Shown: piece by piece, positions 56,523 to 64,000 of the stretch
Position numbering within the stretch: the first letter of the stretch is position 1
Layout of the letters: every line of letters starts with the position of its first letter
From: Qipengyuania sp. HL-TH1
GTDB taxonomy: Bacteria; Pseudomonadota; Alphaproteobacteria; Sphingomonadales; Sphingomonadaceae
Direction of reading: 5' to 3'
NCBI RefSeq assembly: GCF_036365825.1
Contig: NZ_CP142675.1
Location: 186,001-250,000 of the forward strand
DNA: 64,000 bases
Made by a program: the position numbers and the translations under genes
The notes under the pieces: model-generated
What the model was told of the DNA's origin: nothing
The model's input: only the letters and a program-made list of their open reading frames with translations
Databases searched by the model: none

Positions 56523-57581
56523 TCACCGTTCGAGCGGCGTCCATTCCTCGCCCTCGGGAAGCGGGGCGAAGATGCAGTCGATCAGTTCTTCGCTCACGTC
56601 CTCGGGCGCTGCGGGGTCCCATTGCGGGTCGTTCGTCTTGTCGACGATCACCGCGCGCACGCCCTCGGCGAAATCGGGCCGGGTCAGCACGCGGCTGGCG
56701 ATGCGATATTCCATGCGCATGTTGTCGGCGAAGCTGCCGAGTTGTTCGCTCTCGCTCAGCTGGCGCAGCGCGACCTTGCAGGTCTGCGGGCTCTTGCCGC
56801 GTAGCGTGGCGAGCTCCTTCGCCGCCCATTCGCTGTCGTCTGCCTCGAGGCTGGCGAGGATGTCCTCGTAGCGATCCGAGGCGAAGTGCTTCTTGATCAG
56901 CGCGGCATTCTCTTCCAGCCGCGCGGGCGGCGGGGTGGTGGAAAGTTCGGACAGGATTCCGCCGATCCGGTCGGGATGCTCGATAATCCGGGCCTTGGCT
57001 TCGGCGAGTTTCTCGGCCGGCAGGTAATGCGTGGCGATACCCGCCCAGACGCATTCCGCACCGTCGAGCCGCGCACCGGTCACCGCGAGGAACTGGCCGA
57101 GCCGCCCGCCCAGCCGCGACAGGTGCCAGCCACCGCCGACGTCGGGGAAGAGGCCGATGCCGCTTTCGGGCATGGCAAAGCGCGTGTTCTCGGTCGCGAC
57201 GCGATATTTGCACGGCAGTGCGATACCGACGCCGCCGCCCATGGTGATGCCGTCCATGAAGGCGACGATCGGCTTGCCGTATTCGAACATCTGGTGGTTG
57301 AGCCGGTATTCGTCGTGGAAGAACTCGCGCCCGCTTTTCCCGCCATCGTTGAGTGCGGAATGGCGCAGCAGATTGATGTCGCCCCCCGCGCAGAAGCCGC
57401 GCCCTTCGGCATGATCGAGGATGACGGCCTCGATGCCGTCGTCGCACGCCCAACCGGCGAGCGCCGCGCTCATCGCGTGGCACATGTCGAGCGTCAGCGC
57501 ATGCAGCGCCTTGGGGCGGTTGAGCGAGAGATGGCCGGTGCGGCCATGGGTGTGGGTGTGAAGGTCGACGGTTTCAGTCAT
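56523..57581 (-). CDS. 3-Hydroxyisobutyryl-CoA hydrolase
   Basis: A 352-residue crotonase-superfamily thioesterase that frees 3-hydroxyisobutyrate from CoA. It has the HIBCH-type features GFCAGGDINLL, MDGITMGGGVGIALPCKYRVATE and PESGIGLFPDVGG, and the longer C-terminal region that separates hydrolases from hydratases. Its start overlaps the acyl-CoA dehydrogenase stop (ATGA). The 105-bp gap to the hydratase gene shows nothing recognised. Confidence 0.9.
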   Translation of the reverse strand: MTETVDLHTHTHGRTGHLSLNRPKALHALTLDMCHAMSAALAGWACDDGIEAVILDHAEGRGFCAGGDINLLRHSALNDGGKSGREFFHDEYRLNHQMFEYGKPIVAFMDGITMGGGVGIALPCKYRVATENTRFAMPESGIGLFPDVGGGWHLSRLGGRLGQFLAVTGARLDGAECVWAGIATHYLPAEKLAEAKARIIEHPDRIGGILSELSTTPPPARLEENAALIKKHFASDRYEDILASLEADDSEWAAKELATLRGKSPQTCKVALRQLSESEQLGSFADNMRMEYRIASRVLTRPDFAEGVRAVIVDKTNDPQWDPAAPEDVSEELIDCIFAPLPEGEEWTPLER

Positions 57582-58723
57582 TGGCGGAGCATCTCCCGGC
57601 CCACGATCATGCGCATGACCTGATTGGTGCCTTCGAGGATCGAATGGACGCGCAAATCGCGCCAGAAGCGTTCGATGGGGTATTCTTTCAGATAGCCATA
57701 GCCGCCGAACAATTGCAGCGCATTGTTGACGACATTGCTGCCGCTATCGGTCGCCAGCCGCTTGGCCATGGCGGAGAACTTGCTCTTGTCGGGCGCATTG
57801 TCGGTGACCTTCGCGGCCGCGAGATAGAGCAGCGCGCGCGCCGCTTCCAATTCGGTCGCCATGTCGGCGAGCATGAACTGCGTGTTCTGGAAATCGGCGA
57901 TCGCCTGGCCGAACTGCTGGCGTTCCTTGGTGTACTTCACCGCCTCGTCGAGACAGCGCTGCGCCCCGCCGAGCGAGCAGGCGCCGATGTTCAGGCGGCC
58001 GCCGTCGAGCCCCATCATGGCATAGCGGAAGCCGTCGCCTTCGGGGCCGACGCGGTTGGCGACGGGCACCCGTGCATCCTCGAAGATCAGCTGCGCGGTC
58101 GGGCTGGCATTCCAGCCGAGCTTCTTCTCCGGCTTGCCGAAGGACACGCCGGGGGTGTCCTTGTCGATCACCAGGCAGGTGATGCCCTTGGTCTTGTGCT
58201 CGCCCGTGCGAACCATGGTGACATAGACGTCGTTGAAGCCCGCACCCGAGATGAACTGCTTGGTGCCGTTGAGCACGTAGTGATCGCCATCGAGCCTGGC
58301 GCCGGTCTTGAGCCCCGCCGCGTCGGATCCGCTGCCGGGTTCGGTCAGCGCATAGCTGGCGATCTTCTCCATGGTGACGAGCTCGGGCAGGTAGCGGCCC
58401 TTCAGTTCGTCGCCCCCGAACCGGTCGATCATCCAGGCGGCCATGTTGTGGATCGAGATGAACGAGCTGGTCGCAGGGCAGCCATAGGCCATGGCTTCCA
58501 TGATCAGCGCCGCTTCGAGCCGGCCCAGGCCGATACCGCCGGCTTCTTCGGATACGTAGATTGCGCCGAAGCCGAGCTCGGCGCTCTGCTTGATCACATC
58601 GACCGGGAAATGCGAGGTCTGGTCCCATTCGCCGGCATGCGGAGTGATGTTGTCGGCGGTAAAGCGCTGCGCCACTTCCTGGATCGCGAGCTGCTCTTCG
58701 GTAAGCTGGAATTGTCCTGTCAT
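57578..58723 (-). CDS. Isobutyryl-CoA-type acyl-CoA dehydrogenase
   Basis: A 381-residue FAD dehydrogenase introducing the alpha-beta double bond in short branched acyl-CoAs. Signature segments are YALTEPGSGSDAAGL and QLFGGYGYLKEYPIERFWRDLR, with the catalytic Glu in ILEGTNQ near the C-terminus. With the hydrolase and hydratase genes downstream, isobutyryl-CoA is the likely substrate. It is first in the tightly spaced three-gene valine run. Confidence 0.88.
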   Translation of the reverse strand: MTGQFQLTEEQLAIQEVAQRFTADNITPHAGEWDQTSHFPVDVIKQSAELGFGAIYVSEEAGGIGLGRLEAALIMEAMAYGCPATSSFISIHNMAAWMIDRFGGDELKGRYLPELVTMEKIASYALTEPGSGSDAAGLKTGARLDGDHYVLNGTKQFISGAGFNDVYVTMVRTGEHKTKGITCLVIDKDTPGVSFGKPEKKLGWNASPTAQLIFEDARVPVANRVGPEGDGFRYAMMGLDGGRLNIGACSLGGAQRCLDEAVKYTKERQQFGQAIADFQNTQFMLADMATELEAARALLYLAAAKVTDNAPDKSKFSAMAKRLATDSGSNVVNNALQLFGGYGYLKEYPIERFWRDLRVHSILEGTNQVMRMIVGREMLRQ

Positions 58724-58771
58724 GGCGGGTGACCTAGCGGTGGTGAGGGGGCGTGAAAAGGGCTGCTGCGG

Positions 58772-59158
58772 TCAGCCTTCGATGATTGCTTCGGCCTCGA
58801 TTTCGACTTTCCATTCCGGTCGGCAGAGCCAGGCCACACCTGCCATCGTTGCGGCGGGCGGGGCCTCGCCAAAGAAGCGGGCATGAACTTCGCCGACCGC
58901 TTCCTGATCTGCCGGATCGGTCAACAGCATCCGCGTGCGCACGACATCCTTCGCGCTGCCGCCCAGTTCCTCGATCGCGCGCAGGATGAGCACGAAACAG
59001 CGTTCGGCCTCGGCCGCGGCGCCGCCCGGGGTGGAACTGCCGTCATCTTCGATCGGTCCGGTCCCCGCAACGAGAATGCGATTGCCGTCACGCACCGCGC
59101 GGGCGAAGCCGAACTGCGCTTCGAACGGGGAGCCGGTGAAGGCGCGGCGGCGCGTCAT
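58772..59158 (-). CDS. RidA/YjgF-family protein
   Basis: A 128-residue RidA-like protein. DVVRTRMLLTD contains the conserved Arg that holds the substrate carboxylate in enamine/imine deaminases, and the C-terminal EIEAEAIIEG matches the family Glu end. It may clear reactive imines or act on a catabolic intermediate. Its start overlaps the stop of the upstream I78-type gene (ATGA, minus strand), implying cotranslation. Confidence 0.82.
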   Translation of the reverse strand: MTRRRAFTGSPFEAQFGFARAVRDGNRILVAGTGPIEDDGSSTPGGAAAEAERCFVLILRAIEELGGSAKDVVRTRMLLTDPADQEAVGEVHARFFGEAPPAATMAGVAWLCRPEWKVEIEAEAIIEG

Positions 59159-59463
59159 CCGCAGGTGATCTCGGTGATCAGCCGCGCTTCGTCATAGCGC
59201 ACGTTTACGCGATTGGTGCGGTAATCCATCGTCCATGCCGAATTGGGCGGCCCCCAGCGCAGCACTTCGGCGCCGCTTTCCGCGAGGATCGCGGCGCCTG
59301 CTTCCTCGGTCGCTTCACGGCCGACATGCGCCTGCGCCGGGGCTGCGTCGCAGGCCCCGAACATGGCGTCGCGAGGCGGGGCGGGCGGTGCAGGCGCGGG
59401 TTCGGAATAACCGGCGCAGGCGGCCAGGGGCAGGGCAAGTGCGGTGAAGATCAGGATACGCAT
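59155..59463 (-). CDS. I78-family protease-inhibitor-like lipoprotein
   Basis: A 102-residue exported protein with lipobox LAAC (Cys16) and a Pro-rich linker. The C-terminal half shows the inhibitor I78 pattern: HVGREATEEAGAAIL, LRWGPPNSAWTMDYRTNRVNVRYDE and a final Cys that could pair with the Cys in FGACDAAPAQ. Members inhibit serine proteases or are periplasmic proteins of unknown target. It is coupled to ridA by an ATGA overlap. Confidence 0.7.
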   Translation of the reverse strand: MRILIFTALALPLAACAGYSEPAPAPPAPPRDAMFGACDAAPAQAHVGREATEEAGAAILAESGAEVLRWGPPNSAWTMDYRTNRVNVRYDEARLITEITCG

Positions 59464-59473
59464 GGCAACACTC

Positions 59474-59944
59474 CTATTCGCATTTCTTGAGCGGCATCGG
59501 TTCGAATTGCTCTTCCCCGACAGGCGCGGACGTCAGCGTGCGTCCACCGTCCGTGAGCGTGAACTTGCGCGCCATGTCCCATGTTTCGCCTTCGCCTTCC
59601 ATCGCCAGCGAAACGACGATGTCCCGCGGGCTGCCGACTTCGACCCCGGTCACATCGCCATGCGATTCGTAGAATTGCATGGTCTTCGGGCCGATCTCGA
59701 CCCGCAGGTCGGAAGCCGGATCGCAGCTTCCCTCGACATAGTCCCACACGCCGCGGAAAGCGGCGGGGATGGTTTCTGCAACGACGGGTCCGGGAGGTCC
59801 GGCGCCGTCGCCGATCCCGCCATCGGGTTCGACCGGCATCATCGTTTCGGCAGGCTCGGGCTCACCCGCATCGTCGGACCCGCCCGAACAGGCGGCAAGC
59901 AAGAGGACCAGCGGCAGGGTGGCGGGGAACAGTGTGCGGTTCAT
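59474..59944 (-). CDS. Hypothetical lipoprotein
   Basis: A 156-residue protein with a signal peptide and lipobox LAAC (Cys19), an acidic/Pro-rich linker to about residue 55, and a small domain containing IPAAFRGVWDYVEGSCDPASDLRV. I do not recognise a function. Similar short lipoproteins with a FRGVWD-like start are common in sphingomonads. It lies 10 bp upstream of the I78-like gene and 32 bp after mmsA, all on the minus strand. Confidence 0.6.
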   Translation of the reverse strand: MNRTLFPATLPLVLLLAACSGGSDDAGEPEPAETMMPVEPDGGIGDGAGPPGPVVAETIPAAFRGVWDYVEGSCDPASDLRVEIGPKTMQFYESHGDVTGVEVGSPRDIVVSLAMEGEGETWDMARKFTLTDGGRTLTSAPVGEEQFEPMPLKKCE

Positions 59945-59976
59945 CGTTTCTCTCCCAAGTTCGCCTGGCGCGGCGC

Positions 59977-61473
59977 TTACCCCATCGTGGGGATGACGAA
60001 GGCGTTCGATCCGTCGCCGCCGCCATCGGGCCAGCGCTGGGTGACCTTCTTGGCCTTGGTCCAGAACTTCAGGCCTTCCTGGCCATACTGGTCGGTGTCG
60101 CCGAAGCCCGAACGTTTCCATCCGCCGAAGCTGTGATAGCTGACGGGGACGGGAATCGGAACGTTGATCCCGACCATGCCGACATTCACCCGGTGCGCGA
60201 ATTCGCGCGCCGCATGGCCGTTGCGCGTGAAGATGGCGACACCATTGCCATATTGGTGCTCGCTCGGCAGCCGCAGTGCATGCTCGAAATCGTCGGCGCG
60301 TACGATCTGCAGGACCGGTCCAAAGATTTCCTCGCGGTAGCTTTCCATGTCGGTGGTCACGCGGTCGAGCAGCGTCGGGCCGACGAAGAAGCCCTTCTCG
60401 TGGCCCTGCAGCGTGAAGCCGCGGCCGTCGATGACCACTTCGGCGCCTTCCTGCTCGGCAGTGTCGATCCACTGTTCGATCCGCGCCTTGTGCTCGGGCG
60501 TGACGACGGGGCCGTAATGCGCGTCGGGATCGGTCGAAACGCCGATGCGCAGCGCATTGATCGCGGGGATCAGCTTTTCGCGCAGCCTCTCGGCGGTGTC
60601 CTCGCCCACGGGCACGACCACCGGCAGCGCCATGCAGCGTTCGCCGGCAGAGCCGAAGGCGGCCCCGGCGAGATCGCCCACCACCTGGTCGAGATCGGCA
60701 TCGGGCATGACGATGCCGTGGTTCTTGGCGCCGCCCATCGCCTGGACGCGTTTGCCCGCAGCGACGCCGCGCTTGTAGACGTAATGCGCGATATCGCTCG
60801 ACCCGACGAAGCTGACCGCGGCGATATCCTCGTGGTCGAGGATCGCATCGACCATTTCCTTGTCGCCGTGGACCACTTGCAGCAGCCCCTCGGGCGCGCC
60901 GGCCTCGACGAACAGTTCGGCCAGCCGGATCGGCACGCTGGGATCGCGTTCGGACGGCTTGAGGATGAAGGCGTTGCCCACCGCGATCGCCATGCCGAAC
61001 ATCCACATCGGGATCATCGCGGGGAAGTTGAACGGGGTTATGCCCGCGCCGATGCCCAGCGGCTGGCGCATCGAATAGACATCGATGCCGGGGCCCGCGC
61101 CTTGCGAATATTCGCCCTTCAAGGCCTGCGGGATGCCGCAGGCATATTCGATGACCTCGAGCCCGCGCTGCACATCTCCATGCGCATCGTCCACGACCTT
61201 GCCGTGTTCGCTGGCGAGCAGTTCGGCCAGTTCCTGCTTGTTGGCTTCGACCAGCCGTTTGAATTCGAACATCACCCGCGCGCGGCGCTGCGGATTGGTG
61301 GCCGCCCATTCGGGCTGGACCTTCTTGGCGGCGGCGACCGCGCGGTCGAGCAAGGCGGCATCGCCCAACGGAACCTCGGCCTGGACTTCGCCCGTAGAGG
61401 GGTTCCAGATCTTGTGGGTGCGGGCCGCGGGAGCGCTCGCTCCGCCGACGATGAAATGGTCAAGCTGACGCAT
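59977..61473 (-). CDS. mmsA: CoA-acylating methylmalonate-semialdehyde dehydrogenase
   Basis: A 498-residue aldehyde dehydrogenase of the MmsA branch. It converts methylmalonate semialdehyde, NAD and CoA to propionyl-CoA, CO2 and NADH. The catalytic Cys lies in GSAGERCMALPV, and GITPFNFPAMIPMWMF and FGWKRSG-type segments (HSFGGWKRSGFGDTDQYG) are characteristic. ATG 61473 with GAGAGGAA upstream is the start. It completes the distal valine pathway encoded from 54538. Confidence 0.94.
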   Translation of the reverse strand: MRQLDHFIVGGASAPAARTHKIWNPSTGEVQAEVPLGDAALLDRAVAAAKKVQPEWAATNPQRRARVMFEFKRLVEANKQELAELLASEHGKVVDDAHGDVQRGLEVIEYACGIPQALKGEYSQGAGPGIDVYSMRQPLGIGAGITPFNFPAMIPMWMFGMAIAVGNAFILKPSERDPSVPIRLAELFVEAGAPEGLLQVVHGDKEMVDAILDHEDIAAVSFVGSSDIAHYVYKRGVAAGKRVQAMGGAKNHGIVMPDADLDQVVGDLAGAAFGSAGERCMALPVVVPVGEDTAERLREKLIPAINALRIGVSTDPDAHYGPVVTPEHKARIEQWIDTAEQEGAEVVIDGRGFTLQGHEKGFFVGPTLLDRVTTDMESYREEIFGPVLQIVRADDFEHALRLPSEHQYGNGVAIFTRNGHAAREFAHRVNVGMVGINVPIPVPVSYHSFGGWKRSGFGDTDQYGQEGLKFWTKAKKVTQRWPDGGGDGSNAFVIPTMG

Positions 61474-61561
61474 GAAAGTTCCTCTCTTTTCTTTGCAACG
61501 GCCCATACGCGCGCAAGGTCCGAAAGCAACCGGTATCGGGTGAAACCTTTGCCGCGCGCGG

Positions 61562-62776
61562 CTAGCCGACGCCGGCCATCATCTGCGCGCACAGGATCGC
61601 GCCATAGGTCCCCAGCGCATAGCCCAGCACGGCCAGCAGCACGCCGACCGGGGCCAGCGCGGGGTGGAACGCCGCCGCCACCACCGGCGCCGACGCCGCG
61701 CCGCCGATATTCGCCTTGCTGCCCACCGCGACGAAGAAGAACGGCGCCTTGATGATCTTCGCCACGCTCAGCAGCAGGATGACGTGGAACAGCATCCAGA
61801 TGAAGCCGATCGCCATGAAAGCGGGCGCATCGGTAATCTTGGTCACGTCCATCCGTGTGCCGATCACCGCCACGAGCAGGAAGATGAACAACACGCCAAA
61901 CTTGCTCGCGCCAATCCCTTCCAGCTCGCGGGCGCGGGTGAAGCTGGCGGCGAGCCCCGCGGTGGTGGCGATGACCACGACCCAGAAGAATTCGCTCGCC
62001 AGCGTGGCGTCCTCGCCCTGCATCGCGGCGAACCAGCCGCCCAGCCAGCCGCCGAGCAGATGCGCAAGCCCGACGATGGCGAAGGTCACGCCGAACAGCA
62101 GGACATAGTCATTGGCCTTGGCGACGCGTTCGATGCTGGCAGTGTAATCGGCCATCGTGTCGCGCAGCCGGGCAATCGACGAACTGTCCGCGCCCAGCCA
62201 CTTGTCGACGCGCTCATGCGCGCCCGCGCCATAGAGCAGGAACACCATCCAGATCTCGGCGACGATGATGTCCACCGCCAGCAGCGCGGCGAAGCCTTCG
62301 AGCGGGTAGCCATAGACCTCGAGCATCGCGGTCTGGTTGGCGCCGCCGCCGATCCAGCTTCCCGCCAGCGTCGCCAGCCCGCGCCATGCGGCGGTATCGC
62401 CCGAACCGATGATCGAAGGTTCGAACTGCGCCACGATCCACAGTGCCAACGGCCCGCCGAGGACGATGCCCACCGTGGCGGTCAGGAACATGACGATCGC
62501 CTTGCTGCCGAGACCGAGGATCCCCTTGATGTCGATCGACAGCGTCATCAGGAACAGCGCGGCAGGCAGGAAATAATCTTTCGCCACCGGCCACAGATTG
62601 CTCTCGGACACGTCGATCAGGCCGAAAGTCGTCATCAGGCTGGGGACGAGATAGCAGACCAGGATGATCGGGACGAAGATGTAGAAGCGCTGCCAGCCGG
62701 GTCGGTCGCGCGTGGCGAAAACGAAGCCGAGCACCAGGGCGAGCAGCCCGAGAATAATCCTGTCGTCGCTGATCAT
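61562..62776 (-). CDS. DUF819 (YjcL-like) membrane protein
   Basis: A 404-residue protein with about ten membrane helices, a GSWIGGGANQTAMLEVY motif and, near the C-terminus, KANIGGAASAPVVAAAFHPALAPVGVLLAVLGYALGTYGA, which matches DUF819. The duplicated small-residue motifs suggest a transporter of the keto-acid or sodium-symporter type, but no substrate is established. It is transcribed alone, 88 bp after mmsA on the same strand. Confidence 0.75.
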   Translation of the reverse strand: MISDDRIILGLLALVLGFVFATRDRPGWQRFYIFVPIILVCYLVPSLMTTFGLIDVSESNLWPVAKDYFLPAALFLMTLSIDIKGILGLGSKAIVMFLTATVGIVLGGPLALWIVAQFEPSIIGSGDTAAWRGLATLAGSWIGGGANQTAMLEVYGYPLEGFAALLAVDIIVAEIWMVFLLYGAGAHERVDKWLGADSSSIARLRDTMADYTASIERVAKANDYVLLFGVTFAIVGLAHLLGGWLGGWFAAMQGEDATLASEFFWVVVIATTAGLAASFTRARELEGIGASKFGVLFIFLLVAVIGTRMDVTKITDAPAFMAIGFIWMLFHVILLLSVAKIIKAPFFFVAVGSKANIGGAASAPVVAAAFHPALAPVGVLLAVLGYALGTYGAILCAQMMAGVG

Positions 62777-62858
62777 GGCGTGATGAAACCCGTCCTTCGA
62801 TATCGGTTTGCGCGCGGCCTAGCGCGGCGGACGGGGAAAGCCAAACGGCCTTCACCCT

Positions 62859-62903
62859 CGTTCCGGGTGGCCTCGCGGTACGGGTGCCTACCCGTTCCGG
62901 GTG
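62859..62903. repeat. Direct repeat in the 62.8-63.0 kb intergenic gap
   Basis: CGTTCCGGGTG occurs at 62859-62869 and 62893-62903, with a small CGGGT/ACCCG stem between. The surrounding 280-bp gap (62777-63056) must hold the divergent promoters of the DUF819 gene and the small plus-strand gene; no other feature is recognised. Confidence 0.3.
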
Positions 62904-63056
62904 CAAGCTAACGCATGTCAGTCTCGGATCAACGAGCGCGCAAATGCGTTGGGCCGGTAGTGATACGCGCGTCCGATCGGGCGCGTGTTGCATACGTGGG
63001 GCTGGCGCGGCGCGCGGGCCCTGCGGCCGTCTGATGGGCTTAACGCGAGGTTTCCG

Positions 63057-63296
63057 GTGTTCACGCAACTCAATCCACCGCTTCCGGTGCTGGTGACCGA
63101 CAAGGGTGCGGGGCTGGCCTTTGCCGTGATCGACTATGGGGTCGAACACAATCTGATCTGGGTCACCGCGCTCGACGGGTCGGGCGAGATCTGGTGCGCC
63201 CCCAATCCCAAGGTTCGCCTGCAAGCCAATTGGTCGATGGGCCGCACGAAGGACACCAGCCTCCAATTCGTGCCCGAAGGAGTGTCGTCGCAATGA
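63057..63296 (+). CDS. Small conserved-looking protein upstream of YqcI/YcgG gene
   Basis: A 79-residue soluble protein beginning FTQLNPPLPVLVTDKGAGLAFAVIDYG and containing WVTALDGSGEIWCAPNPKVR. GTG 63057 has GCGAGG six bases upstream; an ATG at 62985 is open but has no ribosome site. The stop overlaps the YqcI/YcgG start by four bases, so the two are coupled. The function is unknown; a phage or toxin origin is not evident. Confidence 0.6.
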   Translation: MFTQLNPPLPVLVTDKGAGLAFAVIDYGVEHNLIWVTALDGSGEIWCAPNPKVRLQANWSMGRTKDTSLQFVPEGVSSQ

Positions 63297-63994
63297 AACC
63301 CGGCGTTCTGGCGGTCGACGATAGCGTCGCCCGCGATATCGAAGCACAGTTCCGCGCGCATATCGCCGATACGGCGTTCCCCTGCGTCGGTGCAAAATCG
63401 GCCCAGGCGCGCGACCTGCTCGACGTGCTCGTCGCGCACGACATGCGCAGCGGCTGGGACGATCTGCGGATCCACGACCGGCTGATCGAATGGGCCGAGC
63501 GGTACCGCAACGATCCCGAGGGCCTGCGCAGCATGGCGGTGGTGTTCGAGCAACCTGGCTCGCTCGACGAGAGCGAATATGAAAGCCTGTTGTGGGAACG
63601 GCTCCAGTCCTTTGCCGAAAAGGACAAATGGCTCGGCCAGAGCTACGACCCCAGCGTCAGCCCCGATCCGACCGATCCGCATTTTTCGCTCAGCTTTGGC
63701 GGCGAAGCCTATTTCGTCGTCGGCCTGCACCCGCATGCCTCGCGCCCGGCGCGGCGCTTTGCCTATCCGACGATGGTCTTCAACCTGCACAACCAGTTCG
63801 AAGCGCTGCGCGAGGACGGGCGGTACGAGCGCATGCGCGAGGCGATCCTCGAGCGCGACCGCACTCTGGCAGGCGATATCAACCCGATGCTCGCCCGCCA
63901 CGGTGAGAGCAGCGAAGCGCGCCAATATAGCGGCCGGGCCGTCGATGACGACTGGACCTGCCCGTTCCGCGATCCCCGAATGGAGAAGCAATGA
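63293..63994 (+). CDS. YqcI/YcgG (GntA)-family haem-oxygenase-like protein
   Basis: A 233-residue protein of the YqcI/YcgG family. It shows FPCVGAKSA, GLHPHASRPARRF, MVFNLHNQFEALREDGRY, INPMLARHG and RQYSGRAVDDDWTCPF. A characterised relative, GntA of guanitoxin biosynthesis, is a haem-dependent hydroxylase acting on a guanidino amino acid; that reaction cannot be assumed here. ATG 63293 overlaps the small upstream gene, and its own stop overlaps the next ATG (63991-63994). Confidence 0.72.
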   Translation: MKPGVLAVDDSVARDIEAQFRAHIADTAFPCVGAKSAQARDLLDVLVAHDMRSGWDDLRIHDRLIEWAERYRNDPEGLRSMAVVFEQPGSLDESEYESLLWERLQSFAEKDKWLGQSYDPSVSPDPTDPHFSLSFGGEAYFVVGLHPHASRPARRFAYPTMVFNLHNQFEALREDGRYERMREAILERDRTLAGDINPMLARHGESSEARQYSGRAVDDDWTCPFRDPRMEKQ

Positions 63995-64000
63995 ACCGCA
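63991..64000 (+). CDS. Start of a further gene, cut by the window end
   Basis: ATG 63991 overlaps the preceding stop in the same ATGA arrangement used throughout this operon, and a GGAG lies seven bases upstream. Only three codons (Met-Asn-Arg) are visible, so nothing can be said about the product. Confidence 0.4.

Overview
The window is GC-rich, densely packed chromosomal DNA with short intergenic gaps and many ATGA/TGATG stop-start overlaps. Gene content (TonB-dependent receptor plus halogenase sugar locus, SahR-type ArsR/methyltransferase next to metF-metH, split methionine synthase, split glycine decarboxylase, distal valine pathway) points to an aerobic alphaproteobacterium of the Sphingomonadales, most likely Erythrobacteraceae. 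That placement is inference from gene content; no rRNA or tRNA gene was found, and I see no insertion sequence, phage or CRISPR array.

Layout. (1) 1-11.4 kb: a carbohydrate-uptake locus with two MFS permeases, a secreted family 3 glucosidase, a TonB-dependent receptor, a flavin-dependent halogenase-like protein and a LacI-type repressor. Copies of the palindrome TGTCAACGTTGACA lie upstream of the first permease and, twice, in the divergent glucosidase/receptor promoter region, so the locus looks like one regulon. (2) 11.5-17.2 kb: a run of membrane and redox genes, including a fusion of a TVP38/DedA-type membrane domain to a pyridine nucleotide-disulfide oxidoreductase, followed by a nucleoside transporter and a CDP-alcohol phosphotransferase. 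(3) 17.2-21.2 kb, minus strand: a DUF1499 protein, moaA, and a cytoplasmic family 3 glycosidase homologue that has lost its catalytic signatures. (4) 21.2-27.4 kb: a methionine-cycle operon (SahR-like regulator, metF, the homocysteine domain of MetH, a GNAT acetyltransferase, the rest of MetH) with a palindrome sitting on an apparently leaderless promoter. (5) 27.4-32.2 kb: a tandem glycine riboswitch followed by gcvT, gcvH, gcvPA and gcvPB.

(6) 32.3-51.7 kb is the most unusual region. On the plus strand lie a CHASE2 class III adenylyl cyclase, a FecR-like exported protein, a pentaheme cytochrome c, a two-domain HbpS/GlcG-type lipoprotein, a probable outer-membrane beta-barrel and a decaheme cytochrome with a C-terminal LVIVD-type propeller. 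On the minus strand are a CpdA-like phosphodiesterase, an FHA-transmembrane-decaheme fusion, a probable diheme cytochrome b, and one polypeptide carrying a FAD/NAD(P) oxidoreductase, two cyclic-nucleotide domains and four [4Fe-4S] sites. A CcmI/NrfG-like TPR gene with an apparent frameshift follows. The set contains parts able to make, destroy and sense cAMP beside parts able to pass electrons from NAD(P)H or quinol through the inner membrane and periplasm to the outer membrane. I propose a cAMP-controlled transmembrane electron conduit; its substrate is unknown.

(7) 51.7-54.6 kb: a flippase/nucleotidyltransferase pair and a protein resembling nucleotide-modification-associated domain 3. (8) 54.5-61.5 kb: five valine-degradation enzymes leading from isobutyryl-CoA to propionyl-CoA, interrupted by RidA and two small lipoproteins. 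(9) 61.5-64 kb: a DUF819 membrane protein, a small conserved-looking protein, a YqcI/YcgG family protein and the first codons of one more gene.
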